A DNA stretch of 64,000 nucleotides from Pseudoroseomonas cervicalis (GTDB taxonomy: Bacteria; Pseudomonadota; Alphaproteobacteria; Acetobacterales; Acetobacteraceae). Of the stretch, positions 59,556 to 64,000 are shown piece after piece. The notes beneath the pieces were generated by a model, which was given only the letters and a program-made list of their open reading frames with translations, did no database searches and was not told where the DNA came from. The translations under genes and the position numbers were made by a program. The DNA lies in contig NZ_JAUTAJ010000004.1 of the NCBI RefSeq assembly GCF_030818485.1, positions 909,001 through 973,000 on the forward strand. The letters run 5' to 3'. Positions within the stretch are counted from its first letter, which is position 1. Each line of letters opens with the position of its first letter.

Positions 59556-62405
59556 ATGTCGAACCCCCGCACGATGCGCCTGCACAGCCCTGGCCTCACC
59601 CCGCTCGGCCCCGAATTCACCTTCACCTTCGATGGCCGGACCATCCCCGCCCTGCCGGGCGAGACGGTGGCCGCCGCCCTGGCGGCGCAGGGCCTCCTGA
59701 CCCTGCGCCACACCGCGGAGGGCGCGCCGCGCGGGGTGTTCTGCGGCATGGGGGCGTGCTGGGACTGCCTGGTGACGGTGGATGGCCGCGCCGGCGAGCG
59801 CGCCTGCCAGCTGAAGGCCGCGCCGGGGCTCGACATCCGCTCCGCCCCGCCCGACCGGCCGGCGCCGCTGGCCGAGGCCACGCCGGAGGAGGAAGAGCGC
59901 GCGCCCGACCTGCTGGTGGTGGGCGCCGGCCCGGCCGGCCTTTCCGCCGCCATCGAGGCGGCGCGGGCCGGGGCGCAGGTGCTGGTGCTGGATGAGCGCG
60001 ACGCGCCGGGCGGGCAGTATCTGAAGCCGCTGGCCGCGCATCGCGCCGCCCGGCCCGACGCCCAGCACCGCCGCGGCGACGCGCTGCGCGCCGAGGCGGC
60101 GGCCGCCGGCGTGGTGGTGGAGCAGGGCGCCCTGGTCTGGGGCGCCTTCGCGCGGGATGAGGTCGCGGCGCTGCTGGGTGGGCGCTCCGTGCTGTTGCGC
60201 CCGCGCCAGCTGCTGCTGGCCCCCGGCGCGCATGAGCGCCCCGTGGCGCTGCCGGGCTGGACCCTGCCCGGGGTGATGACCACCGGCGCGCTGCAGACCC
60301 TGGCGCGGGCCGGGCGGGTCTCGCCGGCCGGAACCGTGCTGGTCGCCGGCAATGGCCCGCTGAACCTGCAGCTGGCCTGCGAGCTGGTGGCGGGCGGGGT
60401 GAAGGTCGCGGCGGTGCTGGAAGCGGCGCCACGCCCGGGCCCCGGCGCCTGGCGCACCGTGCTGCGCATGGGCCTGGCGGCGCCGGACCTGGCCTGGGAT
60501 GGCACGCGCTATCTGCTGGCGCTGCGCCGCGCCGGGGTGCCCGTCCTCTGGGGCAGCCGCGTGCTGGAATGCGAGGGGGAGGGCACGCTGCAGCGGGTCC
60601 GCGCTGCCACGCCGCAGGGCGAGCGGGTCTTCGCCGCCGGGGCGCTGGCGCTGCATCATGGCTTCGTGCCGGAGACCGGGCTGGCCCGGGCCCTGGGCGC
60701 GCGGCACCGCATCGGCCCGGCCGGGGTGCTGGAAACGGCAACCGATGCCGAGGGCCGGACCGATATCCCGGGCGTCTTCGCCATCGGTGATGGCGCGGCG
60801 GCGGGCGGCGCGCGGGTGGCGCTGGCGCTGGGCCGCATCGCCGGGCGGGCGGCGGCGCGGGCGCTGGGCCTGGTCGCGCCGCCACGGCCCGAGGACGCGG
60901 CGGCGCTGCAACGCGCCCGCGCCTTCCAGGCCGCGCTCTGGACCCTGTTCGCCGCGCCACCCCCGGCAGCCCCGGCCGATGACGTGCTGGCCTGCCGCTG
61001 CGAAAGCGTCGCGGCGGGCAGCCTGCGCGCCGCCGGGGGCAGCGCCATGGCCGCGCGCCGCGCCACCCGCGCCGGCATGGGGCTGTGCGGCGGGCGGCTC
61101 TGCGCCTCCACCCTGCGCGACATCCTGGGCCCCGCCACGGGCGAGGCCGGCTTCGCCGCCCCCCGCGCGCCGCTGCGCCCGGTGCCGGCGGCCGCCATCT
61201 GGCGCCCGCGCCCCGATGCGGCGCGGGAGGCCCTCTATGCCGACCCGCCGGCGCCGCGCGCCTGGCTGACCGCCACGCCGGCCCCGGTGCCGCGGGACTG
61301 CGCCACGCTGGTCATCGGCGGCGGGGTGGTCGGGCTGTCCACCGCGCTGTTCCTGGCGCGCGAAGGCGAGGATGTGCTGCTGGCCGACCGCAACGAGCCC
61401 GGCCTCGGCGCCTCCACCGCCAATGCCGGCAGCCTGCATGTGCAGCTGCTGGCCTATGCCTTCGACGACACCGGCGCGCCCGGCCCGCTGGCCGAGGCCC
61501 TGGCGCTGGGGCCGCCGGCGGTCGCGCTGTGGAAGGAACTGGCGGCCGAGACCGGCGAGTCGCTGTCGATCCGCACCGAGGGCGGGCTGATCCTGGCCGA
61601 TACGCCGGAGCTGCTCGACTGGCTGCGCCGCAAGACGGCGTTCGAGCGCGCGCGCGGCATCGCCGCCGAGGTGATCGGCCCGGCCGAACTGCGCGATCTG
61701 GCGCCGACGCTGCGGCCGGGGCTGCTCGGCGCCTCCTGGTGCCCGCAGGAGGGGCAGATGGATCCGCTGCGCGGCACCGCGGCGCTGCTGCGCCTGGCGC
61801 GGCGGGCCGGTGTGCGCCTCGCCCCCGGCCTGGCGGTGACCGGGCTGGCGCGGGAGGGCGCGGGCTACCGCGTGCAGCTGCCGGGCGGCAGCTTCCGCGC
61901 CGGGCGGGTGGTGAACGCCGCCGGGCCGCATGCCATGCAGGTGGCGGCGCTGCTGGGGGAGGCGCTGCCGATGCGCCTGGTGGTGCAGCAGGTCATCGCC
62001 ACCAGCGCCGCCGCCCCGACCCTCAGGCCCCTGGTGCAATGGGCGCGGCGGCATCTCTCCCTGAAGCAGAGCGATACCGGGCAGTTCCTGGTGGGCGGCG
62101 GCTGGCCGGGGCGGCTGGATGCGGATGGCGCGGCGCGGCTGCTGCGGCCGGCGATCGAGGGCAATCTCTGGGTCGCGGGGCAGGCGCTGCCGATGCTGGC
62201 GGGGGTGCGGGTGCTGCGGGCCTGGGCCTCGCCCAACATCCATCTCGATCGCGGCCCGGTGCTGGGGGAGAGCCCGCGCCATCCCGGCCTGTTCCACGCC
62301 ATCACCTCGAATGGCTGGACGCTGGGGCCGCTGGTCGGGCGCATGCTGGCCGAGGCCTTGCTGGGACGGGGCCGGCCACCCGCGGCTTTCGCCCCGGGCG
62401 GCTGA
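59556..62405 (+). CDS. Fused three-subunit FAD/Fe-S dehydrogenase (D-hydroxyproline/opine dehydrogenase type)
   Basis: A 949-residue chain with three parts that are usually separate proteins. Residues 10-100 form a 2Fe-2S domain (C63, C68, C71, C84). Residues 115-530 are an alpha subunit with FAD motif GAGPAG (123-128), a second nucleotide motif near 262-270 and a C-terminal iron-sulfur site with C480, C482, C511 and C516. Residues 582-940 are a DAO-type beta subunit with FAD motif GGGVVG (588-593). Homologues are HcnABC, opine oxidase OoxAB and the heteromeric D-hydroxyproline dehydrogenases. It probably oxidises an amine or imino acid brought in by the divergent ABC proteins and passed to the DapA-like enzyme. 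Start ATG 59556 (alternative 59574). Confidence 0.88.
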   Translation: MSNPRTMRLHSPGLTPLGPEFTFTFDGRTIPALPGETVAAALAAQGLLTLRHTAEGAPRGVFCGMGACWDCLVTVDGRAGERACQLKAAPGLDIRSAPPDRPAPLAEATPEEEERAPDLLVVGAGPAGLSAAIEAARAGAQVLVLDERDAPGGQYLKPLAAHRAARPDAQHRRGDALRAEAAAAGVVVEQGALVWGAFARDEVAALLGGRSVLLRPRQLLLAPGAHERPVALPGWTLPGVMTTGALQTLARAGRVSPAGTVLVAGNGPLNLQLACELVAGGVKVAAVLEAAPRPGPGAWRTVLRMGLAAPDLAWDGTRYLLALRRAGVPVLWGSRVLECEGEGTLQRVRAATPQGERVFAAGALALHHGFVPETGLARALGARHRIGPAGVLETATDAEGRTDIPGVFAIGDGAAAGGARVALALGRIAGRAAARALGLVAPPRPEDAAALQRARAFQAALWTLFAAPPPAAPADDVLACRCESVAAGSLRAAGGSAMAARRATRAGMGLCGGRLCASTLRDILGPATGEAGFAAPRAPLRPVPAAAIWRPRPDAAREALYADPPAPRAWLTATPAPVPRDCATLVIGGGVVGLSTALFLAREGEDVLLADRNEPGLGASTANAGSLHVQLLAYAFDDTGAPGPLAEALALGPPAVALWKELAAETGESLSIRTEGGLILADTPELLDWLRRKTAFERARGIAAEVIGPAELRDLAPTLRPGLLGASWCPQEGQMDPLRGTAALLRLARRAGVRLAPGLAVTGLAREGAGYRVQLPGGSFRAGRVVNAAGPHAMQVAALLGEALPMRLVVQQVIATSAAAPTLRPLVQWARRHLSLKQSDTGQFLVGGGWPGRLDADGAARLLRPAIEGNLWVAGQALPMLAGVRVLRAWASPNIHLDRGPVLGESPRHPGLFHAITSNGWTLGPLVGRMLAEALLGRGRPPAAFAPGG

Positions 62406-62476
62406 GGCGGCGGAACCGGCCGGCGTTGCGTTCGGTTGCTGGCACGCCAGGGCCAGGGGCGCTAAGCACGCCGGCG

Positions 62477-63565
62477 ATGTCCCCGCCGATTCTGACCGTC
62501 GTCATCCCCTGCTACAACGAGGCCCCGAATGTCGCGCCCATGGTGGCGCGGCTGGAGCAGGCGCTTGCCGGCATCGCCTGGGAAGCCATTTTCGTCGACG
62601 ACAACAGCCCGGATGGCACCACCGGCGTCGCCAGGGAGATCGCGGCGCGGGACGGGCGCATCCGCTGCATCCGCCGGGTCGGGCGGCGCGGCCTGTCCTC
62701 CGCCTGTGTCGAGGGCATGCTGGCCTCCTCCGCCCCCTATGTGGCGGTGATCGATGGCGATCTGCAGCATGACGAGACGCTGCTGCCGCGCATGCTGGCG
62801 GCGCTGCAGGGCGGCGAGGCGGATGTCGCCATCGGCAGCCGGCATGTCGAGGGCGGCGCCTCCACCGAGGGGTTTTCGGCGGTGCGGCAGCGGATCAGCG
62901 ATGGCGGCATCGCGCTGGCCCAGCTTTTCCTGCCGGTGCGGGTGGCCGACCCGATGAGCGGCTTCTTCATGCTGCCGCGCGAGCTGGTGGAGCAGGTGGC
63001 GCCGCGGCTGACCGGGCGCGGCTTCAAGATCCTGCTCGACATCCTGCTCTCCGCCCGCCGCAAGCTGCGGGTGGTCGAGCTGCCCTACAGCTTCCGCGCC
63101 CGGCAGGCGGGGGAATCCAAGCTCGACACCACGGTGCTGCTGGAATTCCTGGCGCTGCTGCTGGACAAGGCGACGGGCGGGCTGCTGCCGCTGCGCTTCC
63201 TGTCCTTCGCCGCCATCGGCGGGCTCGGCATCCTGGTGCATATGGCGGTGCTGGCGCTGGCGCTTGGCCCGCTCTCCTTCCATGCGGCGCAATGGCTGGC
63301 CAGCTTCGTCGCCATGACGATGAATTTCTGGCTGAACAACCGCGTCACCTACAGCGATGTCCGGCTGCGCGGCCCGCGGCTGTGGCGCGGGCTGGTGCTG
63401 TTCTACCTGGTCTGCGGCGTGGGCGTGGCGGCCAATGTCGGCATTGCCGGGCTGCTGCTGCGGGATGAGCTGGTGGATTGGGGCCTGGCCGGCGCCGCCG
63501 GCGCGGCGCTGACGGTGGTGTGGAACTACGCCGTCTCGGCCACGCTGGTCTGGCGCGCCCGCTGA
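62477..63565 (+). CDS. GT2 polyprenyl-phosphate glycosyltransferase fused to GtrA domain
   Basis: Protein of 362 residues. The GT2 domain (1-235) resembles dolichol-phosphate mannosyltransferase: VVIPCYNEAPNVAPMV, FVDDNSPDGT, DGDLQHDE and GRGFKILLDIL. Residues 240-358 contain four membrane segments of a GtrA flippase-type domain (LRFLSFAAIGGLGILVHMAVL, FWLNNRVTYSD). It should load a sugar onto a lipid carrier and help move it across the membrane. Its stop overlaps the next ATG (TGATG), and that next gene is a GT39-like transferase which could use the lipid-linked sugar. Confidence 0.92.
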   Translation: MSPPILTVVIPCYNEAPNVAPMVARLEQALAGIAWEAIFVDDNSPDGTTGVAREIAARDGRIRCIRRVGRRGLSSACVEGMLASSAPYVAVIDGDLQHDETLLPRMLAALQGGEADVAIGSRHVEGGASTEGFSAVRQRISDGGIALAQLFLPVRVADPMSGFFMLPRELVEQVAPRLTGRGFKILLDILLSARRKLRVVELPYSFRARQAGESKLDTTVLLEFLALLLDKATGGLLPLRFLSFAAIGGLGILVHMAVLALALGPLSFHAAQWLASFVAMTMNFWLNNRVTYSDVRLRGPRLWRGLVLFYLVCGVGVAANVGIAGLLLRDELVDWGLAGAAGAALTVVWNYAVSATLVWRAR

Positions 63566-64000
63566 TGTCCTGGCGCAACCCCTGGCTGCAGGCGCTGCTG
63601 GGGCTGACGGCGCTGCGGCTGCTGGCGGCGCTCTGGCTGCCGCCGGCGCCGGACGAGGCCTATTACTGGGTCTGGGGCCGGGCGCTGGCGCCCAGCTATT
63701 ACGATCACCCACCCATGGTCGCGGCCTGGACGGCGCTGGGCAGCCTGATCGCCGGCGACAATGCCTTCGGGCTGCGGCTGCTGGGCCCGATCGGCGTCGC
63801 CATCGCCTCGATCCTGCTGGCGCAGGCGGGGGAGGCGCTGTGGCCCGGCCGGCGGGTGGGCGTCTGGGCCGCGGCGCTGCTGAACGGCACGCTGCTGCTC
63901 GGCGCCGGCTCGGTGCTGATGACGCCGGACACGCCGCTGCTGGTGTTCTGGTGCGCCGCCATCTGGGCCCTGGCGCGGCTGCAGGCCAGCCAGGATGGGC
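63565..64000 (+). CDS. GT39/ArnT-like membrane glycosyltransferase, truncated by window end
   Basis: The first 145 residues are visible. The start MSWRNPWLQALLGLTALRLL is followed by the acidic loop PDEAYYWVWGRALAPSYYDHPPM, the hallmark of PMT/ArnT-type enzymes that use polyprenyl-phosphate sugars in the periplasm, then several hydrophobic segments. ATG 63565 overlaps the GT2-GtrA stop. The two genes form a donor/transferase pair for modifying lipid A, glycan or protein; which one is unknown. Confidence 0.85.
   Translation, partial: MSWRNPWLQALLGLTALRLLAALWLPPAPDEAYYWVWGRALAPSYYDHPPMVAAWTALGSLIAGDNAFGLRLLGPIGVAIASILLAQAGEALWPGRRVGVWAAALLNGTLLLGAGSVLMTPDTPLLVFWCAAIWALARLQASQDG

Overview
The window is chromosomal DNA from a GC-rich alphaproteobacterium, most likely an Acetobacteraceae member of the Roseomonas type. 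This is inferred from base composition, from five intact or broken Bug/TctC solute-binding genes, from an alphaproteobacterial LexA box (GTTC-N7-GTTC) at uvrA, from the Hsp20-DUF1150 pair and from the type of housekeeping genes. No database search was possible.

Layout. 0-8.5 kb is housekeeping on the minus strand: the start of a probable rnr, then topA, dprA, plsY, a dihydroorotase-like gene without the metal-binding HxH, pyrB, a LuxR-type regulator and ruvX. 8.6-12.5 kb carries gatC-gatA-gatB and a glutathione transferase-like gene, closed by a strong hairpin. A tRNA-Ser(GCT) follows. 12.8-26.9 kb is accessory: an orphan amino-acid-binding protein, a PLP lyase, a LysR gene, an ECF sigma/NrsF anti-sigma pair facing a catalase-like peroxidase/cytochrome b561 pair, then a scarred stretch (LysR tail, RraA/TctC junction) and a doubled TctC-amidohydrolase module around an FMN hydroxyacid dehydrogenase. 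26.9-31 kb returns to core genes: nudix, truA, fmt, def, hsp20, DUF1150, tRNA-Thr(CGT).

31.5-44.3 kb holds an ABC-F ATPase, an exbB-exbD-tonB cluster behind a Fur-like palindrome (exbD is broken by a frameshift), uvrA and ssb, an unrecognised 240-residue protein with an LSGC Cys/His arrangement like the CNF1/BLF1 glutamine deamidases, and a LysR/acyl-CoA dehydrogenase/TctC group. 44.5-49.8 kb is a complete fructose PTS operon (EIIA-HPr-EI fusion, fruK, fruA). 50-54.7 kb is gyrA, coaD, a periplasmic cyclophilin, tRNA-Lys(TTT) and a small unknown gene. 54.7-62.4 kb is a catabolic cluster (GntR, dihydropyrimidinase-like, ABC permease and binding protein, DapA-like lyase) facing a 949-residue protein that joins three normally separate flavin/iron-sulfur dehydrogenase subunits. 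The end has a GT2-GtrA glycosyltransferase and a truncated GT39-like gene.

The most interesting items are the LSGC protein, the matched divergent ECF promoters, the three-subunit dehydrogenase fusion, the histidine-less PyrC homologue, the exbD frameshift and the gene-fusion scar at 20.7 kb.
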